Assembly: GCA_025526995.1 (NCBI GenBank)
Contig: JAHLKG010000011.1
Span: 248,001-312,000, forward strand
DNA from: Powellomyces hirtus
Lineage: Eukaryota; Chytridiomycota; Chytridiomycetes; Spizellomycetales; Powellomycetaceae
Direction: 5' to 3'
DNA length: 64,000 nucleotides
Below are positions 55,142 through 64,000 of the stretch, in pieces (position 1 is the first letter of the stretch; every line of letters begins with the position of its first letter). A model generated the notes under the pieces. It searched no databases. It had not been told where the DNA came from and worked only from the letters and a program-made list of their open reading frames with translations. Position numbers and translations under genes: made by a program.

Positions 55142-56569
55142 CTATGGCGACCGCGTAGATTCTGTGCCCTTCGACGGTGTCGAATCAGTAGAGGAATCAG
55201 GTGGTGTTGTAACAACATCGACCACCGTGGCGGGCGCCGAGCGAGACCCCACAACGGGACCAGCAGCTGCAGCGGCGTTCGATCGTTGTCGCGGGGGATC
55301 GGTCGACCCAGAAGACACGGAACCACCATAAGCGGAATCCTCCCCATCGCTTGGTGGTGTAGTTCCGCCGAGCTTCTTGGCAGCCACAGAGACGGAAGAG
55401 GCAGATCCCGTACATGGGCCGGTAGCTGACGCTGACCCGAGCCGTTTCCTGCGATGCCGTCTCAGGTTGGAGAGGACGCTGAACATAGCTCCGCAATCAC
55501 AAGCGAATGGCTTTTCGCCAGTGTGCGTGTAAGTGTGGGTTGCCAGACTGCTTGGGCGGGAGAAGGATTTGGGACAGTGCGGGCATTTGTGCAGCCGGAC
55601 GGAAGGGGAGGCAGATGCAGTGACTGTAACTGTGGCTGATGTTGTCGAGGTGGAGGTAGGAGTCGGCGATGCAACCCTTTTGTTGCTAGACTCAGACACG
55701 TTGGCATCGCCGTCGTCGTGGGCGGATGATTGTGGTGTTATCCGCGGGCGTTTCGACCGATGCTGAGTGTTATCGGACGCGTTGTCATTCGACGGTTTGC
55801 TGGCCGTTGGGGACATAGTAAGCTTTGCGACCGACAGCGACTGCTGCTGCATGTTCCCATCGTACTGGTGGTGGTGAATTTGGTGGTAGCTGTGATGTGA
55901 GGGTGGACGTTGTCCTCCATGGTGTGGCGGCGGGACATGGTGTGCTTGGGCGGAACTCTCTGCCGGCGGCTGATGTGGTGGTGGGGCATGAGAAGTGTGG
56001 TTTGCCTTATATATCGGGGACGGCTGGGCGTGAGCTGATGTGGGATATGCTGCATGATTTCTCTGGGCCATTGGAAGCCCCACGGCGTCCGGCAATTTCT
56101 CCAACGGCACGGGCGGAATCGCGTAGGCCGGCAGAGCCACATAGGCGGTTAGAGATACAGAGGCGGGCTGTGCGGCGCCACATCGACGGTAAATAGATGG
56201 ATAGGCCGCATAGTCAGATGGGCAATATGTGCACGAAGGATGTTGCTGCTGCGGGTATGCAGAAGGTCCCAATATATGCGGCGGTCCTGGGTAGTACCCT
56301 TGCGGCATTGGAGGCGGTGGAGCAGGGAGAGGGTGCAGGGGGCCCGATTGAGGGTGCTGGTGATGGGGTGGTGGAAACGGATAGTGGCGGGGAACGCTGT
56401 CGCTCGGAATGTCGGTGGGCACCGGCGCTTGACCACCGTGCGGTGTGAGTGCGTTCATGTTCAAGTGTGGAGAGGGCATCGCAGGCATCGACAGCGGCTG
56501 CGGCGGCTGCGGTGGTGGTCGTGCCGGTTGATGGTGCGGCGGCAGTTGCTGAGGAAGATAGGAGTACAT
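55142..56569 (-). CDS. C2H2 zinc-finger transcription factor with Pro/His-rich N-terminus
   Basis: This is a single exon of 475 residues from ATG 56569. The first 300 residues are rich in Pro, His, Gln and Ser (for example PPHHQPARPPPQPPQ). Two adjacent fingers follow at about residues 327-376: CPHCPKSFSRPSSLATHTYTH, joined by the classic linker TGEKPFAC to a second finger CDCGAMFSVLSNLRRHRRKR, whose first two cysteines are only one residue apart. The C-terminal region is Ser/Thr/Gly/Ala-rich. The pairing resembles fungal two-finger regulators such as those of the Azf1/Seb1 kind, but no orthologue is assigned. It faces about 5 kb of gene-poor DNA at its 3' side. Confidence 0.88.
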   Translation of the reverse strand: MYSYLPQQLPPHHQPARPPPQPPQPLSMPAMPSPHLNMNALTPHGGQAPVPTDIPSDSVPRHYPFPPPHHQHPQSGPLHPLPAPPPPMPQGYYPGPPHILGPSAYPQQQHPSCTYCPSDYAAYPSIYRRCGAAQPASVSLTAYVALPAYAIPPVPLEKLPDAVGLPMAQRNHAAYPTSAHAQPSPIYKANHTSHAPPPHQPPAESSAQAHHVPPPHHGGQRPPSHHSYHQIHHHQYDGNMQQQSLSVAKLTMSPTASKPSNDNASDNTQHRSKRPRITPQSSAHDDGDANVSESSNKRVASPTPTSTSTTSATVTVTASASPSVRLHKCPHCPKSFSRPSSLATHTYTHTGEKPFACDCGAMFSVLSNLRRHRRKRLGSASATGPCTGSASSVSVAAKKLGGTTPPSDGEDSAYGGSVSSGSTDPPRQRSNAAAAAGPVVGSRSAPATVVDVVTTPPDSSTDSTPSKGTESTRSP

Positions 56570-57032
56570 GCCGAGGTGGTGGAAAAAGAGACTAATAGGT
56601 AGGAAGTGCTCAAGGCTTCAAAAGTGTTGAAAGATCTGACAGGTCATCGACGAACCAAAGGGATGCACGAAAACGACAGGATGCAGAGCTCTTATAATAT
56701 GGAATGTCGATATCTGGATTCCACTTTTCACACTTGGGAATCTTACTCTTTGGATGGCGATCGGACGGATCGGCGTGAATCGGCGATCAAAAATGGAGGT
56801 GCGGAGCGCCCGTCACTTGCCATTTTGGGAACAAATGGGCGCGTCTAACACCACGCAGGATACCGATATGCGTCCAACACCTCCTTCCCAGCACCTACTG
56901 TATTCCCAATACCAGCCAAGCACCACCGACCCCACTGCACAAGGGAACAAATTGGTATTTGTGATGACGCTTCCGTGTGCAAACGCTTTTACTGTTGTGG
57001 GTTTGCTTTTATACTTGTAGTTTACTTTTTCA
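56570..57032. promoter_or_regulatory. Upstream region of the C2H2 gene
   Basis: These 463 bp lie between the C2H2 start and the stop codon of the GNAT gene. A/T-rich patches occur near 56693. No gene was seen. Confidence 0.45.
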
Positions 57033-57569
57033 CTATACAAATTGTTTGTAAAACAGTTTGGTGGCACAAAGCCTGCCGTCATGGTTCCGGGCAAAGTTCG
57101 GAATGTCCCCGATCTCAATCCACCCACATTTGCGATACAGGGCACAGGCGGTCCCGTGGCTCCATGTGTCTAAAACCAACAAAAGCCGTCCCTCTTTGCG
57201 TGCAAGCTCATCGGCAGCGCCAAGCAGCAGCGTGGCTACTCCCTTCCTATGATGATCCGGATTCACAAGCAGTTTTTTGACTTCTGCTCTATGCTGAGCG
57301 TTTTCTTGCGCCGCAAGGTCCAGCTGCACAGTCCCTACAATAGTGTCGTTTTGTTGGTCACGGGCGACGAGAAGGCGAATGTGTTTGTTCGCGATAGCTT
57401 CTTTGAAGAAGGCGGTCGCGGTCGTTGGACTGAGCGGGTGGTTGAAACCAAGGCTGTGGCCATCTGCGACGAGGCGTACGAGGATGTCGCCGAGAGTTGC
57501 TGCATCTTGGTCGGACAGGGTGGACTCGAGTTGACAAGTGTACCCGCCGGCGGCCTTGTTTCCTATCAT
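57033..57569 (-). CDS. GNAT-family N-acetyltransferase
   Basis: This is an intronless gene of 178 residues from ATG 57569 (MIGNKAAGGYTCQLES). The acetyl-CoA binding motif A is HHRKGVATLLLGAADELARK, preceded by the strand VGTVQLDLAAQ and followed by LLLVLDTWSHGTACALYRKC and the ending GWIEIGDIPNFA. The order matches small-molecule GNATs, including those of the puromycin/phosphinothricin type, which are common in bacteria. The substrate is unknown. The lack of introns in a window where nearly all genes are spliced, plus the bacterial flavour, is a weak hint of horizontal transfer. It is arranged head to head with the LOG-family gene, 224 bp apart. Confidence 0.88.
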   Translation of the reverse strand: MIGNKAAGGYTCQLESTLSDQDAATLGDILVRLVADGHSLGFNHPLSPTTATAFFKEAIANKHIRLLVARDQQNDTIVGTVQLDLAAQENAQHRAEVKKLLVNPDHHRKGVATLLLGAADELARKEGRLLLVLDTWSHGTACALYRKCGWIEIGDIPNFARNHDGRLCATKLFYKQFV

Positions 57570-57793
57570 GACGCACGAGACTGTATCGACTGAGTAGCCG
57601 ACTGTCTGCTATGAAAGAATATCAGAGTTGAAGGTTGAATTGGCCGTCTGTAGTTTGCTGAACGTCGCGTGCGTCATTTGTGCAGTGGCTTAGCCATCCC
57701 AACGACTCTGGAAACACTCAAGATTCCACAACTGATTGGTGCACCGAAATCTGAACTTAAACTGCCGTCCGCGCAACACATCAACGACTCGAC

Positions 57794-59009
57794 ATGAGCA
57801 AACACGAGCGATCGGAATCATCTGAAGTAGACGCCGAGAGAGTCATGCCCTCTTTGAAGTCGGCCGCCATGGCAATCACGGCCGGTAACGCAGTCCAAAC
57901 TGAAGTCGTGATGGTGATCCCATCTGTTGTCGGAGAGACTTGCGTCTGACCTCTCTTTCAAATTCATAGCGGCGTCCATGGTCCCGGACAAGATGAAGGA
58001 CTACCATCCTTTCCCCCAAAAGGCTCCCGGCGCCGTCGTCTCCACTCATAAAGACAAGCCGACTGCGCAGACCGCCTCGTCCGCGTACCGTCTCGCGTGG
58101 GCTGATGATGAGTTTTTGCTGCGGGATGACATGCGGCCGTTGCGTTTGCAGCTCGAGTACGCGAAACCCGAAAAGATTCTCGAGGAAGCTGGCGTGGAAA
58201 GCACGGTTGTTGTGTTTGGGTCCGCGCGAATCCATGACCAGGAACGCGCGTCCAGGCAGCTCGCTGTGGCCGAGAAGGAGTTCAAGGCCAAAGGCGATGA
58301 TGCGGCTAAAGAAAAGTTGAGAGTTGCGAAGAAAATGATGGACAGTGTAAAGTATTACGAGGCAGCAAGAGAGCTGGGTGAACTCATCACAGCCCACAGC
58401 GATGGGAACAAGCTCGTTGTTATCACGGGCGGAGGACCTGGAATCATGGAGGCTGCCAGTCGAGGCGCCTCGCAAGTTCCCGGTGGACGCTCGGTTGGAC
58501 TCAACATTGTGCTGCCGTTCGAACAAGCCCCGAACCCCTACATCACGCCCGAGCTGTGTTTCAACTTCCACTACTTCTCCATGCGTAAAATGCACTTTTT
58601 GGGTCGTGCCAGAGCCCTCGTCGCCTTCCCAGGTGGATGGGGAACCCTGGATGAACTGTTTGAAGCCTTGACGCTGATTCAAACCAAAAAGATGGCTCCC
58701 ATCCCTGTCATCCTCTTCTGCAAACCGTGGTGGGATCGCATCATAAATTTCCCCAACATGGTTGAGGAAGGTGTCATCAACGCACGCGATTTCGATCTCT
58801 TCAAGTACGCTGAGACGGCACAGGAAGGTAAGGAGGTCACAATCACAGTTCGATTACAGTACATGGAAAGCGGGGAAGTAGGTTAACTCTTTCGTGGTTT
58901 GCGTTCTCATTTTGTAGCGTGGAAGCACATTCGTGACTTCTACAACGAATGCAAGCCCAACAAAACAAAGGCCAGGGCCGAGGTCGCTCCTCCGGGTCCT
59001 GAGACGTAA
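57794..59009 (+). CDS. LOG-family (TIGR00730-like) nucleotide phosphoribohydrolase-like protein
   Basis: Three exons (57794-57884, 57970-58827, 58918-59009) encode 346 residues. The hallmark motifs are present: VVFGSARIH, ITGGGPGIMEAASRGA, NIVLPFEQAPNPYITPE, and PGGWGTLDELFEALTL. These place it in the lysine-decarboxylase-like/LOG family, whose members cleave the N-glycosidic bond of nucleoside monophosphates (cytokinin riboside 5'-phosphate in plants). At 346 residues it is longer than plant LOG (about 200) because of an N-terminal stretch (EFLLRDDMRPLRLQLEYAKP) that I associate with bacterial LOG-like proteins. The first exon adds a Ser-rich 30 residues. Whether it makes cytokinin or only clears odd nucleotides is unknown. 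Confidence 0.9.
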
Positions 59010-59261
59010 ATGTAGAACGCCTCGTGGTAAATCTATATATGCAACAATCGTACATTCTGTACATCACCGGTGTGTAGCAATACAAATGTCTTCCGGTATT
59101 CCGTAGATATTGGTCATGTGGATGACGGTGCCGTTCAGCCGCCCTCAGTACCGTATCGAAAAATCCATAAAACCATATGCGTATGCACAGTTGCCGTAAT
59201 GGCTATTTGGATGCGCTGGGATGGCAGGAGTCGCGCGGAAGAGTTGCGTCGGGGAGTATGG

Positions 59262-60310
59262 TCATACAAGGTCAACCTTGCCATCCTCCATCAACCGTCT
59301 TATGGCATTGTATCGCAGGAAATATATGTTGTTGGGGCGCATCTCAATCGCCTCGTCACTTGTGATCAAGCAAACAGATAACATTAGCCACAAATGAGAG
59401 CTGTTGGGCAAGAAAGGAGGCGTCCATCCTTTACCTGCTCTCAAGCTGGAAAACTCCAATTTGCTCTTTTATTCTGCAAAACACGGCATCTTCCAAGTCA
59501 GGTCTGCTAACCATGGTGAGATTCTCAGTTGTATCATCCAATCTCTGCAAGTAATCCGGGAGTTCTTCCAAAGCAAATTTTTGGAAATGATGCGCCAGCA
59601 ATTCCTGGTACCTGGAGCATCATTATCGTAAGCCATCTTTGAAAAAGGAAACGAAGACCAGCCCACAGACGACCGCATACTTCTCCGCAAACATAATTTC
59701 GTCGATTGAAAGCCGTGATCTGTACTCTGCTTCTCGAAGAATGTGCAGTGTGTGTCGTTGTATCTATCGTGCACGAAAGGCAAAGGAAACACGCGGTAGA
59801 GTGAGCCCAAGTGTTGTGTCAAAGGCTTGCCCACCATGTTTCTTACTTTGGCTAGCCGTGTCCGCAGATAACTCCTGATGATAAATTTGATTCGCTCCAT
59901 TTCTTGTTGGTATAGGACAACCAGGAATGCGCTGTCCGGTGTGTCGGAGCTCTTGGATTCGATAATGCCAGCCTGGCAAACCAAAAACACCCAACCATAT
60001 CAAACATCACTTTTCCACATCCAAAACCCTTGTTGTCCAGGTTCCACCTCTTGCTTACTTGCGCTTCCATCATCTCCATCAAACTCTCGACCAAGTCAGC
60101 CTGGTACATGAGCAATTCAGGTGCGCAGCGTTCATTGATCCACCATTGTGTTAAACTCCGGATGTCGTCGTTGAAGTACGTCGTATCGTCCTCATAGTTG
60201 TCGTCATTGAGCGAGAATGTGAATGTGCTGTCGGTTGCTGTTCCTATTGTTGGGCCCGTGTCCATGTGGTCGTCGTCATCGGGGGTGGGAGATAGCGAGC
60301 CTGCTAACAT
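59262..60310 (-). CDS. SLD5: GINS complex subunit Sld5
   Basis: Five exons (60059-60310, 59847-59972, 59681-59763, 59435-59611, 59262-59358) give 244 residues. Sld5 is part of GINS in the CMG replicative helicase. The A domain has IRSLTQWWINERCAPELLMY, LVESLMEMMEAQ, EMERIKFIIRSYLRTRLAK and YRSRLSIDEIMFAEKYQELL. The C-terminal B domain ends EAIEMRPNNIYFLRYNAIRR and LMEDGKVDLV, as in human and yeast Sld5. An acidic N-terminal segment (PTPDDDDHMDTG, DDNYEDDTT) precedes the A domain. The exon 3 donor (GTATGC) had to be chosen to keep EKYQELL in frame; the alternative breaks it. Confidence 0.92.
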
Positions 60311-60557
60311 TATGGATGTAGGGTCTATGGGAGGAGTCGGATAGGCGGTGGGTAGGAAATAGTATATAAAGGGAAAACTCAAACGGTTTTTAGTGTACTA
60401 TGATCATTTAAGACGGAGGGTAAGCTCCGACGAGGCGCGTTCTATCTGTTTGCACTTCTCAATTCACATGATGTGCAATGTGCTTCTGAAACCACCGGCA
60501 GCTAACCGCATTGATCAGAATTTGCCAATACAATTGGGCAGAAGCATAGAGGGAGCC

Positions 60558-61370
60558 ATGTCCGACAACGACTCTCTCGCGCGTGCAATGCAAACGCTCA
60601 CCACCACCTTCCAACAGGTATGGAATCCGCGCACCACCTTCCGTCCTCGCTTTTCTCTTCTCCCTCAACTGACACCCATCCCCCCCTAGCGACGGACAGC
60701 CAGCTTCGTAGCCTTCAAAGGCATCGCCGGCACCCTTCCCATTGCCACCCTGCTGACCGCCGCCAACCTGCCCACCGCCTACACCATCGCCATCAACCTC
60801 GCCTGCAGTCCTGGTGCCCTTCTCTACGTACTCTACTACCTCTACTTCAGCCTTTCCACCAACCGACCGCCTATCAAACTCACGCCTGATCAATACGCCA
60901 CCTTGTACACATATTACAAGGGTTGCGTGCAGCGCAGCATGCCGGAGCCGGTATACTGCTATAATCGCCTGCGCAAAGAACATGCGTTTTGGATCGTGCC
61001 TGATATGGCGGTCCAAGGACATCAGCAGCACGAATTGACATGGGATGAGTTTGCGGAGCGGTATTTAAAGCCCCCGAATCCGGTTGCTGGTGTCGCTGGA
61101 GCAGAAGAAGAGGATAGTCTGGAGCATTTGTTTGAAGAGTACAAGGCTTTGAAGGATGCGGTTGTGGAACTGGTCGTTGGCGTCGACGCACCACCACCAA
61201 CAGCGTTGGCCGATCACGAGAATGTTGAAAAAAAGGAAGAAGATGCGAGCGAATCCCACGCTATTCTGTCGCCGTTGCAGAAAGCTGATTCGGAGAGAGA
61301 AGTGTTGCATTCGCAACTGGTAGGAAACGCAAGCAAGATTGGACGAGATCAGAAACGAAGAAAGACATGA
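60558..61370 (+). CDS. Uncharacterised membrane protein with acidic tail
   Basis: Two exons (60558-60617, 60690-61370) give 246 residues starting MSDNDSLARAMQTLTTTFQQ. A hydrophobic region (FKGIAGTLPIATLLTAA, TIAINLACSPGALLYVLYYL) could form two membrane spans. Then comes a globular-looking part (LTPDQYATLYTYYKGC, YNRLRKEHAFWI) with Tyr and Cys, an acidic helix (AGAEEEDSLEHLFEEYKALK), and a Lys/Arg-rich end (KIGRDQKRRKT). The acceptor of exon 2 lies behind a pyrimidine tract. No family was recognised. It shares a 247-bp divergent promoter with Sld5. Confidence 0.7.
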
Positions 61371-61515
61371 TGGGTTTGCAAGGTGCACTATGTTCTTGAG
61401 ACAGCACGAAAGTGCAAGTATTGGGGGACACCAATACGGGATCTATATACAGTTATTCCATGGCGCCTCTGAACCCTCCTCGACTTATCACGGACACCGA
61501 CGCAAACAGCAGCTA

Positions 61516-62976
61516 CTACCTGGGTTCGGGTTTGATGGTACGCCACCCAGGCGACTGGGTGTTCTCTTCCGTCGAATCCTCATCATCATCACCATCTTCG
61601 TCGGAGCGAGGCTCGGCTTTGATCTTTCCAAGATCCAGATTTGGGTCCCATCCTTCTTCTTTGGCTGAGGTTTGAGATAATGAAGCGGTTGCTCCCGCCG
61701 TTGCTACAGACTCTTCTTTCGCTTGAATGCTGACGCTGCTCGAGTCGAGCACTTCTTGTTTGTGCTGCGGGGACGATGAGAGAAGCGGAGGAGGAATGTT
61801 TGTATACAAAGGCGTATCACGAATGGGTAGTGGCGGAATTGGTGGTGGAGGTTCGGCTTTTGGGGTCACGGTCAACGCGGAGCTAGTCTGGTTGGGTTCG
61901 ACCTTCACAGCCGCGACCGATGGTATTGACGGCTCGGCCTGTGGAGTAGCGCCGGACGCGGCCATTCTAGTGGCAACTGCCATGAATCCAGCAAGGATCC
62001 CCGCAGCCTGATACTCCAATGCGCCTGCGGTCTGGTAATCTCCAGCACTGATTGCAGTCGCCAGCCGTGCCAGCAGACTGTCTGGTGGGGGTGGAGGTAT
62101 AGCTGTTGGATTGATCGGCGTACGGCCGCCCCCCGTGTGGATAAACATGTGATGCTGCGCGAGTGCCAGGTAGTTGGGAAAGAATACGCTGAGGTTAGGC
62201 GGTTGCGTTGATGGTTGTTGCGTTTGGGATGCTGGCAGCGCTGGCGCAATTCCCGCAGGGGTCGACGCCAAAATTGGTGCATAGGTAGCGCTGGGGATTC
62301 CGGGCTCGTCTTTTACGACGCCTTCTGTCTTCACTCTCTTTGGGGCGCCAGCGCCCTCCTCATCATCCTGAAGCAAAACAAATGAAGACATCTCAGCTCA
62401 GATTTCTCGTTCCGTGGTAGCAATAGTCAAGGCGCAACGCACCTCACTGTCCCTCTCCCTCTTGATTTCTACAATGTCCTCTTCAGAATTCTCCTGCTCC
62501 TCATCCGAGTCCGACTCGACCGCACCTGATGGCGTCGGTGACCTTTGCAGCGGCAATGTCGGCACCACAGCCAGCGGCAGCGTTGGCGATCGCGGTGGTC
62601 CAAATCCACCAAAATGCGGCTGCAATCCCAATGCAGGGGCTGCTGCCGGTCCCACCGATGTATTGGGCAACGCGAACCCTCCAAACCCCGGCTGAAACGC
62701 CGTATTCGGATTCGCAAACTGTAGCATATTCTGCGGCGTCGGCGGGAGCCGTAGCGGAAGCATGGATGTGGACCCCGCCGGCACAATCCGTGGCAAGAGC
62801 AACGCTTGGATAGGAAAGGGCTTCGGTGCTGGGAGTGCTTTTTTTGCGGGTTTGGGCTCATAGTAGTGCCATACGTTCTTGACTTTTCTCGACGTTTTGG
62901 TCGCTGTTGGTGGCGGTCTCACAGCTTGCGTAACCGGGTTGCTACTACCGGGGTTTGGTGGTTGAGGCGTTGTCAT
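61516..62976 (-). CDS. Low-complexity nuclear-type protein rich in SUMO-consensus motifs
   Basis: Two exons (62443-62976, 61516-62367) give 461 residues from ATG 62976 (MTTPQPPNPGSSN). It is Pro/Ala/Ser-rich with a basic patch (KTSRKVKNVWHYYEPKPAKK). An acidic stretch (ESDSDEEQENSEEDIVEI) follows. Six matches to the SUMO acceptor pattern (hydrophobic/any-Lys-x-Glu, often followed by Pro) occur: VKTEG, VKDEP, VKVEP, PKAEP, IKAEP and IKPEP. A conserved-looking patch (FFPNYLALAQHHMFIHTGGG and LLARLATAISAGDYQTAGA) may be a small helical domain. This suggests a chromatin or transcription co-factor, which is inference. No family was recognised. Confidence 0.65.
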
Positions 62977-63328
62977 TCTTTCCCTTATATAACGGCGAAG
63001 TATCGCAACTGTGGCTACATAAAGGAGTATCTGTTTCACGAATAGCGGATGACATGTCGTATTCAAGACGCATACTCACATTTCTATCTGTCTTAGGGTC
63101 TTACGGGTGTAGTATCTAGGTTTCCGTTCCGATCGCAGTCGAGAATTCTGGGTATATTAACGTGAGAAACGTCACAATTTTTGGAGTCTTCGCAACTTCC
63201 AAGCGCGTGAAGGCCTGGCGTGTTTTTATTTCTTTTTGACGCAAGCCTCTATCCTCCCAATTCTGTCCCCCGAAACCTCCGCTACTGCATTCCCCACACT
63301 TCTCTACTCAGACCAAACACATACCGAA
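62977..63328. promoter_or_regulatory. Divergent promoter region
   Basis: These 352 bp lie between the SUMO-motif protein and the FYV7-like gene, which point away from each other. I see no gene. Confidence 0.5.
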
Positions 63329-64000
63329 ATGGCTCCACCAGGAGCTCCCAAATGGGGAGGAAACCCCGGAGCCGGCTACAAGAAAAAACTTGGCTTGCAG
63401 AAACAGCAAAATAACCCGGGGATATCAAAGAAGCACGAAATGATCCGACGGACGAAAATAAAGAAGGAGTATTATAAGCTTTTAGAAAAGGAAGGAGGCG
63501 CTTTGCAGGGAGGAGCAGATGATCTTTATGCGGATGACAATGTAGAGGATGAGGGAAAGAGTGAGATAATGGAGGGCACTTTCGTCAAACCGAAGAGTTC
63601 GAGAGAACCGAAAGACGTCGCTGAAGAGGAACAATGGCCACGGTCCGCACCACCGCCGCCGGCTCCTCGGGGAAAGTCCCAAGCACAACAACCAGGAAGA
63701 AGATTGCCTGTCAAGCCGCAACCGCATCACAAACCTAACCCGTACGCCAAAATGGTGCAGGCAGCCGAACAGCGCAAAGCCGAACGACAGGCTGCGTTCG
63801 ACGAAGCGAAGCGATTGAAAGCGGAGCAGGAGGCAGGGCGGAAGCAGTATTATACAAAGGTATGTAATTTGCCACTGGATGTGAGCAGCAAGGAAGCGGG
63901 CTTGGGTGTTGATTGTCCCTCTGTATGATTGCAGCGCAACAATACTCGGGACCAACTGCAGAAGAAAACCAGGCGTGGGCAGCCCGTAATGGCAAATCAG
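63329..64000 (+). CDS. FYV7: FYV7/TAP26-like rRNA-processing protein (runs off right edge)
   Basis: Exon 1 is 63329-63859 and exon 2 begins at 63935 and continues to the window end, giving 199 residues so far. Features of the Fyv7/TAP26 (CCDC59) rRNA-processing family are KIKKEYYKLLEKEG near the N-terminus, KPNPYAKMVQAAEQRKAERQ, and the C-terminal motif LQKKTRRGQPVMANQ. The protein is highly charged, with a Pro-rich middle (PPPPAPRGKSQAQQPGRR). Fyv7 acts in 18S rRNA maturation in the small-subunit processome. It starts at ATG 63329 (MAPPGAPKWGG). The 3' end is missing, but the family C-terminus lies only a few residues further on. Confidence 0.85.

Overview
This 64 kb window is nuclear DNA of a fungus. 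Nearly every gene is interrupted by short GT-AG introns (mostly about 40-160 nt), genes are packed closely on both strands, and the products are typical fungal ones: a Zn2Cys6 regulator, an AzgA-type purine permease, a PBI2-like protease inhibitor, RFT1, RRP8 and others. Two genes point to a flagellated (zoosporic, chytrid-like) lineage: a Chibby homologue at 12262-12798, assembled here from four small exons, and a four-EF-hand centrin at 32961-33747. Chibby is known as a basal-body/transition-zone protein. The lineage call is inference from gene content; I could not run a similarity search.

Layout. 1-9.3 kb: RFT1 (-, runs off the left edge), PP2A scaffold subunit (+), cytochrome c (-), a CCCH/UBA/RING protein (-) and a Zn2Cys6 regulator (+). 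9.2-15.4 kb: purine permease (-), Chibby (+), Derlin (-), RBM42 (+). 15.7-21.2 kb: SNAPC4-like Myb protein (-), RRP8 methyltransferase (+), CK2-alpha-like kinase (-). 21-30.3 kb: a doubtful hypothetical gene, a small conserved-looking 87-aa protein, a Bem46/ABHD13 hydrolase, eIF6, and a three-domain PPPDE-thioredoxin-PUL protein. 31.6-38.8 kb: PBI2-like inhibitor, centrin, ALIX/Bro1-like protein, Sec9/SNAP-25-like SNARE. 39.4-50 kb: a 72-aa RING protein, a secreted LPMO-like protein, a membrane protein, calcineurin B, CWC21/SRRM2-type splicing factor, proteasome subunit RPN3, and a secreted Thr/Pro-rich, probably GPI-anchored protein. 50-55.1 kb holds no gene I can support. It contains a small Tc1-like element of 439 bp with perfect terminal inverted repeats, a flanking TA, and a remnant helix-turn-helix reading frame. 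55.1-64 kb: C2H2 factor, GNAT acetyltransferase, LOG-family protein, GINS subunit Sld5, a membrane protein, a protein rich in SUMO-consensus motifs, and an FYV7/TAP26-like rRNA-processing protein that runs off the right edge.

Functional themes. Most genes are single-copy housekeeping genes with no operon-like grouping. Loose themes are ribosome biogenesis (RRP8, eIF6, FYV7), protein quality control (Derlin, RPN3, PPPDE-Trx-PUL, RING proteins), membrane traffic (ALIX, Sec9), calcium signalling and basal bodies (calcineurin B, centrin, Chibby) and the cell surface (LPMO-like and Thr/Pro-rich proteins). Exon boundaries were set by hand from GT-AG sites, reading phase and known family sequence. 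For most genes the summed exon lengths divide by three and give a full-length family protein. I saw no convincing tRNA, rRNA or CRISPR array; tRNAs are easy to miss by eye.
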